Positions 36,640 through 48,929 of a DNA stretch of 64,000 nucleotides are shown here, piece after piece (position 1 is the first letter of the stretch; every line of letters starts with the position of its first letter). Both the position numbers and the translations under genes were made by a program. Source of the DNA: Liolophura sinensis (Eukaryota; Mollusca; Polyplacophora; Chitonida; Chitonidae). The notes beneath the pieces are model-generated. The model saw only the letters and a list, made by a program, of their open reading frames with translations. It made no database searches and was not told the DNA's origin. The DNA lies in assembly GCF_032854445.1 (NCBI RefSeq), contig NC_088296.1, forward strand, positions 498,001-562,000, in the 5' to 3' direction.

Positions 36640-38610
36640 CTAACCGGCGTCAAACGAACAACTCAGCATAATGTGACGAACCAATTAGGTAGATCGCTCC
36701 TTGATACGTGTTTCGCTCTCAATCTGCATATGTTAGGTCACCTCTTCGGTGGTGATGAAGGAAAGGGAATATTTACTTATATATGTCATAATGAGGCGAC
36801 CGTTTTGAATTATTGCGTGGTTTCTGCTGGCAAATAAAACAATTTGTCTGCGTGGTAGGTCAGGGGCACACCACCTTCCTCTTTGAATCTCTCTTCGATA
36901 TCACTACTCCTCAACATGCAATAAAGTCACTGAGAAAATAAGATGGAAGCATCTACTGGTACCTATCTGTAAAGATGAATTAGAATCAGAGCGCTTCAAA
37001 CACAGTATAGTAAGTTTCACTCAAATAATAACCGAGAATGTCAACCATAGTGTAAAATTATTATCCAAGATTCTAATGTGCTGCAGACTGTATTCAAGTG
37101 AAAATTCTGTATACGATTCAAGAAATACGTCTGAAAATCAAGTCAACGGCAATCCCTTAAGCAATCGGTAAATGACAAACATTTTTGGTCTATACTCCGT
37201 CGTACTCACTCCCCAAATCCTCGTAATCCCAATCCGAAACCTGGACTGTTTAACTATTTTAAGGACCCGATTAACGTTAACGTGGGTAAAGATAACGCAT
37301 TTGAAAAATATGAAGATTTAGACCAGTTTGAAAATAATGAAATCTTGAACAGCGCAATCTGTGAGGAAGTCACTGTATTTACCTTAAATAAATGTGAAGT
37401 TGGTAAATCCCAAGGCCTGGACGGACTCACTGATAAAGTTTTTTTAAAATCTCTTCTCCATTATGTGTCATATATGGTTAAGCTGTACAACCATGTGTCT
37501 GATGCAGGAGAGTTCCTAAAGGTTTGGAGTTTGGGTGCTATTGTTCCCTACTTCAAGAATAGCGACTGGAGTGATCGTAGTAATTATAGAGGGATTTCGC
37601 TCTGAAGTGTATTAGGTAAATTTTTTACAACAATTATAAACCAGAGACTTACAGATAGAGCCGAATTAAAATAAGGTTTTGACAAAACATTAAGCAGAAT
37701 TTCGGAAAGAGTATTAGACAATATTTTTACCATCTCGTCATGTATCCCAAAACATCTCAGTAAATATAACGGGAAACTTTACGTCGCCTTTATAGACCTT
37801 AGAAAAACTTATGGTTTAGTTAATTGGCAAACACTGTTGTATCCATTGTTTAAACATGGACTGGGGGGGGGGGGGGGTGTTCAATTGTCTTAAGGGTGTT
37901 TGTAATGCTGGGAAAACTTTTGCGCCTTGTGGGTCAGATTTAACGCATGCATTTGCGTTCACAGCCCGTCTCCGCCAAGGCTGCGTGTTAAGTAACTGTT
38001 CAGTAATGTATATATGTTTCGTAAAGATGGGATTCAACTATATCCCGTGTTTACTCATATATTTATATTGCTTTTTGCAGATGACGTAGCACTCCGAAGG
38101 GATTGCAACAACAACCGGAAACAATGTTTGACTATTGTCAGAAATGCTGTTTCTTGGTAAATTTATATGAATTAAAAATTGTATTCCTAAAAGGTGGTAC
38201 GTTGGGTAAAAACGAAAAATGCCGGCTTGGAACAGACTTGATGGAAGTTGTACCATCATATAAATATCTACGGGTGTCGTTTACCTCTTCCATAATTCAG
38301 GGTAAATCTGTAGACTATGTTGCGTCGCAGGGGAAATGGGCTCTTATTGAGGTGTTGCGAACCATGTGGTCCTTTAGTGACATGTCACACGCAGCATTAT
38401 TTTGACGCCTTGATACCAAACTACTGCCAAAACTAAGATACGGGTCCGCGTTATGAGGATTCCAAAGGTATCAGATGCTTGAAAGGGTTCCATATTTATC
38501 ATGTAAACATTTCTTACAACCGGGCAATCCATCTATATTCCCAAGGGAAGCGTAGCTGGGCTACATTTGTTAAGGGAATGTCGTTCCGCCTCGTTTCAAT
38601 TTGCTGGTGT
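36640..38610 (+). mobile_element. Non-LTR retrotransposon (LINE) with endonuclease and RT, decayed
   Basis: Plus-strand pieces in order: the end of an APE-type endonuclease (within 36541-36837; LLDTCFALNLHMLGHLFGGD); a linker; RT fingers (37282-37605) with VGKSQGLDGLTDKVFLK and DWSDRSNYRGISL; the palm, with LYVAFIDLRKTYG and FADDVAL at 38074-38094; and a region after RT (38150-38610). Frames shift repeatedly, and a run of G (37862-37877) lies in the palm. The RT clade was not resolved. A related 3' piece is at 23405-23830. Confidence 0.82.
37282..37605 (+). pseudogene. LINE reverse transcriptase, finger subdomain
   Basis: The longest open part of the LINE (107 codons). It begins in the pre-RT linker and ends at the NYRGISL motif, where a stop codon follows at once (ctc tga). 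The ATG is internal, not a true start. Confidence 0.8.
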
Positions 38611-39207
38611 CTCTAAGACTGTAACGATTTTAAAAGTTCTTACGTTTAAAAGTTCATTCACACAGCTTTACAAATACGGCACACATTGCTATAGAGGCTC
38701 CTGGTATATATAATAAAAAACACATGCGCAAATGATCGAAGTGATCGAAAATGTTTGTTAAACTGTATTCAGACATATGGTCTTTCAGTGTGAGTAAACT
38801 GAATTTGAAAATACTTTCTTAACCATTGGCGAGTGTTCAGCGACGCAAAAATGATGATTCATCTTGTGACTTTTGACCCGCAACGTATATCTGAGTTGAC
38901 GGATAGCTTTCAAATAACTATTTTGATGCCTAGTTGAAATGTTTGGCTGCCTGCACGACAGAACCGCCCAAGTCCAAACTACTGGGAGATAGAAAAGCAC
39001 AAGTAAACTGGTCAAATGAAAATAGCAAACAAACGAGTAGTAAAACAAAAGAAAAAGGAAGTTTTGAAAGGAGACATTGAGTTGTGGTGCAAGAACATGT
39101 CAATATCCAGCTACGACCACCGTATGTAACTGTGTTGCATTTAGGTTATGAGGAAAAAAACAGAACATAAATAGTGTTAAAATATTCCGTAGCCAAGAAC
39201 CACGTAC

Positions 39208-39306
39208 CTGATCCTGTAGGTTTATATCAGCGCTCTTCTCTACCAGTAGACGTAGAAGACCCATTTTACCATGTGAGGTTGCCAGGTGTAAAGCTGTTTG
39301 TCGTTT
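39208..39306 (-). CDS. Ankyrin repeat exon, subtype C1 (KRQTALH)
   Basis: A 33-residue repeat beginning KRQTALHLATSHGK and ending SADINLQDQ. Acceptor acacag and donor CAG/gtacgt are intact. It is the paralogue of 24653-24751, with matching introns on both sides and the same LINE 3' fragment to its left on the plus strand. Confidence 0.87.
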
Positions 39307-39701
39307 CTGTGTAAACACAATGAGGAATCAGTAAATAATTACATGCAAAAACAGATATGACATGGTATATTCCATCAAAACAGAGAACAAGTTCCACAAT
39401 TTCATCGCCTGCGTGATATTTATATATTTTAGTAGTTTTGTGTCCATTCTACAGAAAGATCAAGGCAAGTGCTGTCACCGTCCTTAAATAATAGGTATGC
39501 AGAACGTTTTGCACAACACCAGTCCGAAGGTCTATTTAAACCCTCTACAGATATAAACGGTGAAAGTATATACCCGAAAAACCCAAACCACACGATGAAA
39601 GCCTAGTGCCGGGTTCACGTACCCTAAAATATATCTTGTACAACCATTGTGCATTATGTGCCCCTGATATTTTGATGTTTTTCTTATTTCTTTTATATAC
39701 T

Positions 39702-39750
39702 CTTCTGTTCCTATGGACCTTGGTGTCTGAAATAAAGCGCCTTGTTGATG
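39702..39750 (-). pseudogene. Decayed trace of ankyrin exon C4
   Basis: At the place where block C should contain a second copy of the exon at 27843-27941, only a short disrupted stretch remains (ttctgttc..., then gcgccttgttg on the plus strand). The acceptor half and most of the repeat are missing. The call rests on position within the duplicated block and weak similarity. Confidence 0.3.
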
Positions 39751-39949
39751 TTATACTTAACAGTTGATTCAGTGAGGTCTACATGTTGTATAGGGCAAAC
39801 ATCGGCTGTTTTACCAATTATAAAACGCGCTGCCGCTAGCTCAATCTAAATTAATTTTAGGCATAACCGAAAATAACACCATGTCATCAAATGACCAGAT
39901 TAAAGCACGAATGTAGTAGTAGTAATTTATCAATGCATTGTCAAATCAA

Positions 39950-40660
39950 ATTCCGATGTCTGTATTCAAACAATTAGATTGATCATTGTTATCAAAGTTA
40001 TGCCAACAACCAAAATATCAGTTTTGTGCATCTGAACAGAGTCCTGCAGGAAATATAGGACTTCATGAGAGAAATGTTCTACAGGAGCAGCAACTATATC
40101 AATGTAAAGAATATTTCCTTCTGTCTGTGTCAAAATTTTTGGGGATAGAAGATTTTCAGTACAAAATTTTGCACTGGATATGCCCAAAATTAGTATCTTT
40201 ACAAAATTGTTAGGAAACAGGATAGTGTGTTTACGAACGTGGTAACAAAGGGAAAGAAACCACTGAACATTTACTTCTCCAATGTGAAAAAGTTAAAATA
40301 TTCTGATCGTCTTTTAACAGGTGGCTAAGGCAGAAATGTAACTTTACGTGCAACATTAATATTGCTACAGTGTTTCTATGCATAGTAAATGAAGAAAACA
40401 ATAATAAAACTATTTCCATTAGCAAAACATTGGATTTTTTGAATCAAAAAACAAAAGAGACTATTACATTTAGAAAATACATTGACTGAAATAGTCGAAT
40501 ACTTTAGAATGGAAGAGGATAGTGCCAGATAACGGGGATGGAAGATGCATTCAGAGATGATGGAGTACAGAAGTCACAAGTAATTCAAGAAACAACCACA
40601 TGTGTAACAATCGTGAGTGGAAATGGGAGGGAGGGATGAAACAACGGCTGTTGCATACGG
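39950..40660 (+). mobile_element. L1/Tx1-like LINE 3' fragment, second copy
   Basis: Paralogue of 28200-28950 (cctgcaggaaatataggact, tttacttctccaatgtgaaa), equally decayed. Confidence 0.62.
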
Positions 40661-40971
40661 AGGCTAGTTTTCTGATTGGTGACAAAAAAAGAAGAAAAAA
40701 CTTTCCCAGCTGATAATAGATATTGTTTATGTAAAATCAGCTGTGATAAGCTCAACAGTATCTCAACAGTAGCACATAAATCAAGACATATCATCAACGC
40801 GATAAAAATGGGAAAAGAAGCAAGCATTATTCAGTGCGATATGCCACAGCGACGGAGAAGTAATACAGGCCAATTTTAAACGATTTATCATGATATTATA
40901 TCATATTTATACCACTCAGTGATAAAAAAAAATTGACAGAAATAGGTTTAAGATACAAGGGGACAACTTAC

Positions 40972-41070
40972 CTTATTATGTACATTGACATCAGCACCCT
41001 GCTCGACAAGGGTACGAACAACGTCCATGTTACAGCGTGATGCTGCCACGTGTAAAGGTGTATCCCCATC
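40972..41070 (-). CDS. Ankyrin repeat exon, subtype B (DGDTPLH)
   Basis: A 33-residue repeat beginning DGDTPLHVAASRCN and ending GADVNVHNK. Acceptor aacag/GAT and donor AAG/gtaagt are intact. It is the first of two B-type exons in block D, 1.6 kb from the donor-less one at 42607. Confidence 0.87.
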
Positions 41071-41216
41071 CTGTTACATAATATAATGGCAAGAGTTTCG
41101 TAAACATTTCCAAAAGCACGATCGAGTTGTAATCCGTTAAATGGTACACACTAGAGGTAGTGAACGAATTACTGATAAATCCAACTGTACTGTTTTACAT
41201 GAAACTTTCGTCCTGG

Positions 41217-41490
41217 GTCAATTCTTGAGGAACTTGCAGCTTCCTTGCTTGGCGTTCAGCATGAAAGGGATAGTGGAACTACTGGTTGACCCGTTTCAGT
41301 ATAATGGTTCGGCGGGGCAGCTTACTTGAATTCGGTAAGGCGTCTCAGTGAAGCAGCACTAGATAAAAGAGTGGTGGAAACCCATCCTGGTACATTACAT
41401 GCATTCTAAGGATTCTTCTGTCGTCATATGATAGAATAATTGGTAAGTACGACATTAAATCCCAAGCACTCACTCACTCACTCATTCACC
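41217..41490 (+). mobile_element. SINE of the gtacgacgttaa-tailed family, plus strand
   Basis: gcttggcgttcagcatgaaa, ttcagtataatggttcggcg, gcagcactagataaaagagt and gtacgacattaaatcccaag, followed by (cact)n. The body is nearly complete; the head is not clear. Confidence 0.8.
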
Positions 41491-42606
41491 AAGAGTACGA
41501 TTATGGCCTAAGGCAATGCAGATTACATTATATGCCTTACGATAGAATGCCATCTACTTTTGTGATTGAGGGTTGGGAATTAACGGTGGGATGGAAGGGT
41601 ACGATGACGTCGCAGAATTCGGCACTGCCCTAGATTACTGGGTTGAGCGACCCTCAACCTAGAGACTGGGGTGGCCGTGGGCTTAACATTTTAGGGTCAG
41701 AAATTTGACCCTGATTTTTGGAGTTCATTGACCTTATATTTTAGGTTAGAATGGGGTTTTTCGAAACTTTTCTCTTAACAGTGTAGTTGTGCATGATTCC
41801 ACATAACCTAAGACTAGGGGCTGTTTACATACTCATGATTTTTTACATCTAAATGATGATTTTGTGAACAGTTACAATCAAAGCGCAACCAAGATATGTA
41901 TATTTGGATTTCAGTTTGAAAGTATACACGGTGTATGAGTTTAAATTCTGAAATGGCTTTCGTTCCTTAAACATCTGTTGGCTTCTTCGCTTCATGTAAA
42001 ACTGATGACGACTTCTCTCTTGGCTGTTACCAGCCTTATTTCCTATTCATACGATTATTTCGTACATTTTTGTTTGACAGCTGATAAATTAGATTGTTTT
42101 ACAAATGGTTCTTGCGATTATCGGCTTAGGCCATCCCATTTACATGTACGCTGTACAAGCAATAAGCCCATACAAATGTCGGATTTGATGTTTACACTGT
42201 AGAACATCTGACGATGTGCTTTGCATCTGTATGAAAGAAAATTTAATGCAAATCAACAGCTTTAATTACAGTGTGGCATAGGTACAAATACATATTGCAT
42301 CGGGATTTGAATTTAAAGATAAGGGATACGAAAAAATACTAAATATATTCGATAAAACCATTTGTGTATATAAGCTCTGGCGGCTCGTAAAGCTTTGACT
42401 TGTATGATGTACTTCAACAGAAACACCTAAGTTTTGCTGAAAAAACGTATAAAGCCCGGCTAAATATCTGGTGATATTAGATGCCACATTACTCAGATTA
42501 ATATACCCTTTTAAAACTCAATTCAGCAGTACATGCAGGGGTACCTTATTATAAGTAACTGATAAATCTGGAGAATAATTCTCTACTGGGCAGGAGAACA
42601 ACTTAA

Positions 42607-42705
42607 TTTACTCTGTACGATGACATTAGCACCCTGTTCGACAAGGACACGAACAACGTCCACGTTACCGCGTGATGCTGCCACGTATGAAGGTGTATCT
42701 CTATC
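42607..42705 (-). CDS. Ankyrin repeat exon, subtype B, with lost splice donor
   Basis: A 33-residue repeat beginning DRDTPSYVAASRGN and ending GANVIVQSK. The TPLH turn is altered to TPSY and the final hairpin Asn to Ile, both at structurally conserved positions. The acceptor is intact, but the donor reads AAA/ttaagt instead of gtaagt. Two altered key residues plus the missing donor make this the most likely dead exon of the set. Confidence 0.68.
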
Positions 42706-43536
42706 CTGTTACATAATATAATGGAGAGAGCTCAGTGCACGTGTCCAAAAGTACAGTAATCCGTAAAATGGTACACAGTAGAGGTAGTGAACCAATTACT
42801 GGTAAATCCAACTGTACTATTTAATGTTTTACAGGAGACTTTCGATGTCGTCAGTGCTCTGATTTTACTATATGTGCATGTCCTGTAGTTTTTAACACAG
42901 CTCAACGATGGTCAACCTACATACAGTACCTTTAGAGGCCTTTTTACGCAGCAATTATTAGCTTTACAGCCGTGATATTTTCTGTCTCCTGGCCTTCAGA
43001 TGTGGGCAGAATTGCATTTTGTTCGCAATTTCTGACAAAAATATACTTTGCAAGATAAAATAAGACCGTTTTCGTAATTACAAGTTCGAATCACGTAAGG
43101 TAACATGTTAATAATCTTCAAATTCCAACACATTTAATTCTTTTTCTTTCCAAATACGGTCCTGGGAACGCTTATTATGTGTGTTAAATTTCAAGCCGAG
43201 CCGACATGGGGATCTGAAGAAAATGACTGTCCAATGTTTTCATTTCAATCCAAAATTATTGCCAGTTCACGTGATACAGGTCACCCAAATTTTACCCCGA
43301 CAAAATTCACCTCAATGTCCAACACCTACCTAAGTTTCACGCATTTCTGTTGAGCGTTTTTAGTTGTAGAAGTTTCCGTTCTGAAAAATGTATAAATTAG
43401 AGTTTTTTGGCATTCACTCGCGGTCCTCCTTAGCAACAAAAGCTACAGGTAAAAGAAGCAAAAGGGTGCACAAAAGTGTAACTTAGCTCGTAACTAAGTA
43501 ACGCTGTATGTGCATATATAATATATATTTATACAT

Positions 43537-43564
43537 AAAAATTCATATATATATATATATATAT
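43537..43564. repeat. Short (AT)n run
   Basis: Simple repeat atatatat... within block D. Confidence 0.9.
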
Positions 43565-44474
43565 TTCCTAATTAATATTAGTAAATCAGTACACAAACAT
43601 TACAGACTATCTTCAGGACACCATCTGTAGAAATGTATAAATTATTAGGGAAAAAACGAATTTTCAGGTTACATGACATTTTCACCTAATGCTGAGATTG
43701 TAGTATTTCCAACGGAGGAAGCTTTCATCGTCAAATTTAACATCCTAGGTTTTGTGTCAGTTTAATCGCGTCAGTCGTTTCGTCGGTTAAGATTTGTTAT
43801 TGCAACAAAATCATAAGAAGACCGCCAAGTCACGTGACCGAATTCCACAAAAAGGTTTGATGCACGACTTTAGTTCCTTGCCTAAACACACGTAAGTTTC
43901 ATGAAAATTCAAACTGATCGTGTGCACCAGATGCGTTATGTAGCTTTTTTCCCCCAAAAGAATAATACAGAAACCAAAAATGACGAGTTATCGAACACCT
44001 TTTAAAATCTTTTCTTTCTAAATACATAAAATTTACACGTCACAGCAAATAACTAACTGCAGATTCGTAATCCTGATGTTAAAGTGCACTGAACAACGTT
44101 TTAGTTATGTTACTTGAAACGGCCATTAAACTTGACCCACTTTTGCGCTATTTTTATTGGTCAGCGAAAACATAAATATGCACGCGGAATGTTTTCTCCT
44201 TCTCAAACTATCAATGCCAGTCAACGATGATAACGTGTATTAAGTTTAATGATAATTGGTTCAGGTGTTCTCGAGAAAAAGATTCTTCTAAGGTAAATTG
44301 ACAAAACTCTAAGAACCTGTTATGGCCGGTGTCGTAGAAGTAAAATATTCTTGAATACGATTTAAAACACCACTTCAATAAATAAATAAATCAATTCTTG
44401 CAATGCATGACAACATATTGACGATAACAGTTGTTATGAAAGTCTTTTCCTTGATGTTAAAACGTGTAGTTCAG

Positions 44475-44626
44475 TTCATCTTGTTTGATATTTTGTCTAG
44501 CTCATCTGGCAAAGATGTAATTGAGTTTAACAACCATATATCATGTATTTTGTTAAACCATGTAGTAAAGTTTATCTTGTTTGGTATTTTGTATAGCCCA
44601 CCTAGCAAAGACTTAATCGAGTTTAA
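44475..44626. repeat. Tandem repeat of period 96 bp, interrupted by the piggyBac
   Basis: ttcatcttgtttgatatttt at 44475 recurs as tttatcttgtttggtatttt at 44571. Both units run to gagtttaac, and the sequence after the first unit (aaccatatatcatgtatttt) reappears beyond the piggyBac as aagcatatatcatgtatttt at 47731. On the plus strand the period is a whole number of codons (32), and one open frame crosses both units, but no known protein is recognised. Confidence 0.8.
44623..44626. repeat. TTAA target-site duplication, left
   Basis: The tetranucleotide duplicated by piggyBac insertion; its partner is at 47726-47729. Confidence 0.9.
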
Positions 44627-47600
44627 CTCATTGACTCCGACAGCTCCCTGCAGCCGCCAGTACAGCGGCGGGCTGTAGCCGTGCCTGCCTTCCGCCCGAG
44701 CAGGCGTCAGCGATCAGCCTCAACTGCCGTACTCGCCTCTGTGTGAGCTTACACTGTAACGGCGGCTGATGCAGAGCGTTTTTCTGTTTTAGCACTCTAA
44801 AGCTGGTTGAATTTTGCCATCAATGTTAATTCTACGCAATCTTGTAAAATATTAGTATAGTTGCGGACGTACATTCATGAAGATGCCTATAAAATGGGAT
44901 TATCGAACTGAACATTCACACAACATGCGACACCAGCGAAAAGTATCGTAATTTTTAGAGGTGATGACACGCGAATTCCTGAACAGAACGCCCGCTTTTC
45001 TGAATAAAAGTATGTTTGTCTAAGTCATCAAACGCTCAGGAAATACGGAGAAATCAGTTATTTATCGTGGGTTTGTTGAAGTGTCGAATAGAGCCGTACT
45101 ATAGTCAGTTGTTTTCTCACTTCAGCTAAGCAAAAATGCCATAACATTTCGTCACTGAAGGCATTCGTTGTTCATTGGTCAGTAGTTGCCCTAAATTCTA
45201 TCACGTGACACAGCGGAGTAGAATCATTGGTCAGTGATATTTAGGTCAGACCAACACACTCCTAACAAAGTAAATAATAAACACAAAACAAAATAATGTG
45301 AATTTTGACCTCTTCTTTTCATTTCTTTTGACAGATGTGCTGGCCACCACTATGGAAAAATTATAACTCCAGGCTGTCCCCTGTGATGTGGAAGAGTAAT
45401 GTGTGGAACACAAATTTGTTTGTTTGTGATTCACAAAATTTACTAGCTATTTCTCATTACCATTCCAGCCCCTCCATCCACAAACAAATAAATTTTTAAA
45501 AAGGCAGAAAAAACACAAACAGAAATATAAATTTTGGTTTATATCACTCACTCATTATAGAAAGTACTTCTGTGCAAAATTCGTTCTTCATACATGTAAG
45601 TGTGCTGGAATTTTGGATTTACACTGACAGTCAATGAGTCACAATTTATCTTCACTGAAAGTTGGTGAAAAAACTTTTTTAGTTATTATTTACAATATTT
45701 ACTCTGTTTGTCAACTACTGGTGTGGAATCTACTCTTCTGTGAATGATAAAACATGAAATAGTTCAAAACATTCCACACAGAGGTTTGCATCACAAATCT
45801 TACATCCATATTATGACTCTTTCCTGATTTTCCTTGAACTACACAATTTGCACCACCTGGATTTGGGCATGGATGTGGGCCAATGTGACCGTCCGGCACC
45901 GTCCTTCTGTAATACTTCATGTCGCCTTTTCTGTCTGTGCTGCCTGACAAGCTGTTTTGCCAAATTTTGTCGAAACTCCAGTTGACACATTTCTTTCACC
46001 CGACCAGTTTTGCTTTTCTTCTGGTGATTCGGAGACTCCCGCATAAGAATGAAAGAGCCCGCCACTGCTGTGTCAAACAAAAACCAGAACAGGTACTTCC
46101 AAACCTTTTTGGAGCGACGAGTAGTGGAATATTGCATACGCAGCTGATCTCCGTGGTCCACACCATTCATGTGCTTGTTGTGGTTCTCCACAACTTCAGG
46201 GGCCTTTATTTCTGCACGCGTTCCATCCTTCTGTTTTCGCTGAACACTCACTGTGACAGTTGGATCAGAATTAGTTGACAAGAAGTTTACATGTCGATTG
46301 TCGTACCAGCAGGCTGCCACAAGGTTTTCTTTCTGGTAGAGTTTACTTGCCCCTTTTTGTTTCGGCAGACAGTTTTTGTGTAGTGCGTCAGGCCACCCCT
46401 TTCTGTTGAGTCTACAGGTGCCACAAGCATACAGACTGGAAAAGTAATTGTCCATGTATATGTGGTGACTTTAACCGGACAATACCCTGGTTAAATCCCA
46501 TACAACCCTCGAGGCCAAACCCACTTCTCTCCCTGTATCTTGTTTGCCAGTGTATACCTCCATCTGGTACACATACCCATTGCTACTGTCTGCTAACTGC
46601 CACACTTTTACTCCAAATTTACAAGGCTTTGCCGGTAAGTACTGTCGGTACGAAACACGTCCACGGAATGGAATCATCGCCTCATCTATCGTGACACTTT
46701 TGTGTGGTCGATAGTTTTCCACTAACTGTTTCTGCACAATACTGAAGACTGGCCGGACATGATGTATTTTGTCATGGTTCGCATCTCCCCTGGCTGGATT
46801 TGTAGTAGAATCATTGCAGTGAAAATACTGCAAGATTTTCTCAAACCTGTCTCTAGTCATGATGATTGGTATGGACGGTACTCTGAAGAGCTGATCAGTT
46901 GACCAATACTGCTTGTATGTAGGCAATTGTATGATAGACATAACCACATGAATGCCCATAAATGCTTTCATTTCCTGGATTGTTACAGGGATCCATCTGT
47001 TGTCAGATTTTTTCTCAATACACTGCCTGGCATATAGGTTGGTCTGATCCACCAAAAGGGTATATAATTCTTCAGTGAATATGAGACTGAGAAAATCAAA
47101 CTCTGTTCTTTCCTTTTGTAGCACATTTATAGGTCCAGTCGGCTGGATGAAGTCGTTGACTGCAATCTTTTCCAGTCTGCCACTCCATCGGACGGGTTCT
47201 ACTACAGGCGTTGTTGTTGTTGTTCTGTTGCCTATCGTATTTCCGGCAGCTAGCGGTCGCAGATCTGACAAAGGGAAATCATCGTCGTCAGATTCACTTT
47301 CTGATACACTAATGTCTGACTCAGTGTCACATTCCCTGTCAGCAGACGGTCTATCATCGGTTGTGAAGACTAAACAATCCTCGTCTTCGCTGGACTCGGC
47401 CAACGAAGCCATGTTGACACTCGAGTGTGTGCGAGTCTAAAAATAGATTCTATTTTTGTTGTGGTCAGGTGTTCAAGCCAATAAAAACCGCCAAAATACC
47501 ATTAAACACAAGCCTGAGACATTCATTAGGTGTGTTTTGATTGGTTTATACTGAAACACAAAACATGTCAAAGCAAACTGTGCACCCAATGAGAAGTGGT

Positions 47601-47725
47601 GTTATATGCGGGTTTAGCCGCTCCTCGGGAAATGAGGTCCTTATCGGCCGCGCGGGTATACCCGCACCTCGGGTTGAGACAGAGCGCTCTGCATGCGGCC
47701 TGAGCCGCGCGTCGGAGTGAATGAG
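44627..47725 (-). mobile_element. piggyBac transposon, complete ends
   Basis: About 3.1 kb between two TTAA sites (44623-44626 and 47726-47729). The left end reads CTCATTGACTCCGAC and the right end, read inwards, CTCATTCACTCCGAC: terminal inverted repeats with one mismatch. GC-rich subterminal regions contrast with the AT-rich surroundings. The element carries one transposase gene in minus orientation. It sits in the second unit of a 96-bp tandem repeat in block E. Confidence 0.93.
45730..47412 (-). pseudogene. piggyBac transposase with two nonsense codons
   Basis: A single frame of 560 residues, close to normal family length, cut by two in-frame TAA codons (residue 314 at 46471-46473, residue 534 at 45811-45813). 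An acidic N-terminus (DTESDISVSESESDDDD) is followed by the transposase core. The catalytic Asp residues are all kept: D243 in SVTIDEAMIPFRGR, D321 in YMDNYFSS, D419 and D422 in MNGVDHGDQ, spaced as in characterised piggyBac. The C-terminal cross-brace zinc finger begins CKLCSSRK and resumes YGCKICDANLCVECFELFH after the second stop. There is no frameshift. The transposase cuts and pastes at TTAA, but this copy cannot make full-length protein without readthrough. Confidence 0.9.
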
Positions 47726-47729
47726 TTAA
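47726..47729. repeat. TTAA target-site duplication, right
   Basis: Partner of 44623-44626; the host text after it continues the interrupted tandem repeat. Confidence 0.9.
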
Positions 47730-47749
47730 CAAGCATATATCATGTATTT

Positions 47750-48670
47750 TACAGAAGTGTCACCGGAAAAGAAAAACTGTATACACATGAGGGATTTTCA
47801 TATCGGCAATCTTTAAAGTGCCCACGGTCAGCCAATTCATTGAAATCATGGCTTCGTATCCCTTCTTCCCCCCAAATTGCAAAACCAACAAGATTTTAGC
47901 CCGCCTCTGCCATTTTAATTGATAATGTCTTGACAAATTTCCACAATGATAATCCTCTCTCTAAAATATTGTTAACCGACGCTAATGACCACTTCATGAC
48001 ATTCCATATTCTTAAACTTCATACCCATCTAAACCATCAATACACACTAACATTATTACCAACGCCGAACAGAAAACTTTTAAACAACCCATTTAACAGA
48101 TTACCTGCTATAGGATTCTAAGAGAGACTTCTGATGTCAGTATTGCGATATTTAGTGTATTTTATAACATTGGTGCTTTCTGTGAATAGTTAATCGACAT
48201 TTACAACAGACGCTTCCCATTCTAGCACATCCACCAAATCAGCACTATAAAGGGTACAGAAACGGCGGCTGAATACACCACAGCGTATACGGGGCAGCCC
48301 GGGGGAAATCCACGACCATCCGCAGGTTGCTGGAAGACCTTCCCACTCCTGGGTCATTACGCTGCGCTAGCGCGCTAACCGACTGAGCCACGGAGGCCCC
48401 GAAAAAAGTATGAGGTCACAAAAATGAAGCCATGCAGTGTATATGTAGGTCAGCTTGTTAAATTGGTGGATACATTATTTAATCCATATCAATTAAAGAC
48501 GAAGAGAAGGAATGACAATTCTACAGACACATAAGTCATTTGTCCCAATTCTCAGTCACAATTTTGACGATCATGTCCTATGAAAGTTGACCAGTCTCTA
48601 GCATATGAAGCGATTTTGTGTTGGTTTTTATTTGATTGAATTTGTTTTAATTTTCCATCGAGATTTTGAC
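47750..48670. repeat. Segmental duplication block E, copy 2 (right part)
   Basis: Aligns with 18880-19640 (cagcactataaagggtacag, gacaattctacagacacata). It contains a SINE at 48289-48401 that is absent from copy 1. Confidence 0.75.
48289..48401 (-). mobile_element. tRNA-derived SINE with tRNA-like head
   Basis: In minus sense it starts cggggcctccgtggctcagt and contains TGGCTCAGTCGG (48379-48390), which fits the A box of RNA polymerase III promoters. The part with the B box is deleted, and it then jumps to the ccagcaacctgcggatggtc segment. This copy shows that the SINE family has a tRNA-derived 5' end. Confidence 0.82.
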
Positions 48671-48929
48671 CATCATGTGCAGTATTAAGCAGACAAAAAG
48701 GACATCGTTTCTGTTTGCTATCGAGTAATATCCGTCTTACCAAGTTTTAGAAAAATCAATCTCTGCCTACTTTGAAACAAATAGTATAACTGACCTTATC
48801 ACTATGGTCCATAAGATACAATCACTCCACACTATATGCTGATTGCTCTCTTTACCAAAAAGTAATTACTGACAATTACTGAAGTAAAATTGACAACCCG
48901 AGTGCACGTGTGCTTCAACGGGGTCGCAC

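Larger units (their letters stand above)
38350..40720. repeat. Segmental duplication block C, short copy
   Basis: Direct-orientation partner of 23409-28960. It carries exon C1 (39208-39306), the decayed trace of C4 and an L1-like 3' fragment. Confidence 0.8.
40870..44340. repeat. Segmental duplication block D (shortened relative of block B)
   Basis: 40870-41200 and 42480-44340 align with parts of 15430-18560, including the B-type ankyrin exon and its flanks. The RT fragment of block B is absent. The second exon copy suggests one more internal duplication. 41490-42480 shows no gene. Confidence 0.75.

Noticed and set aside
41462-41490. CRISPR-like short repeat (cactcactcactc)
   Set aside because: It is the simple-repeat tail of a SINE, with no spacers.
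46070-47440. Frameshift within the piggyBac transposase
   Set aside because: The two open pieces are in the same frame, separated by a single TAA codon, so it is a nonsense change only.
48361-48401. tRNA gene on the minus strand
   Set aside because: An A box is present, but the B box and the rest of a cloverleaf are missing. It is the head of a SINE.
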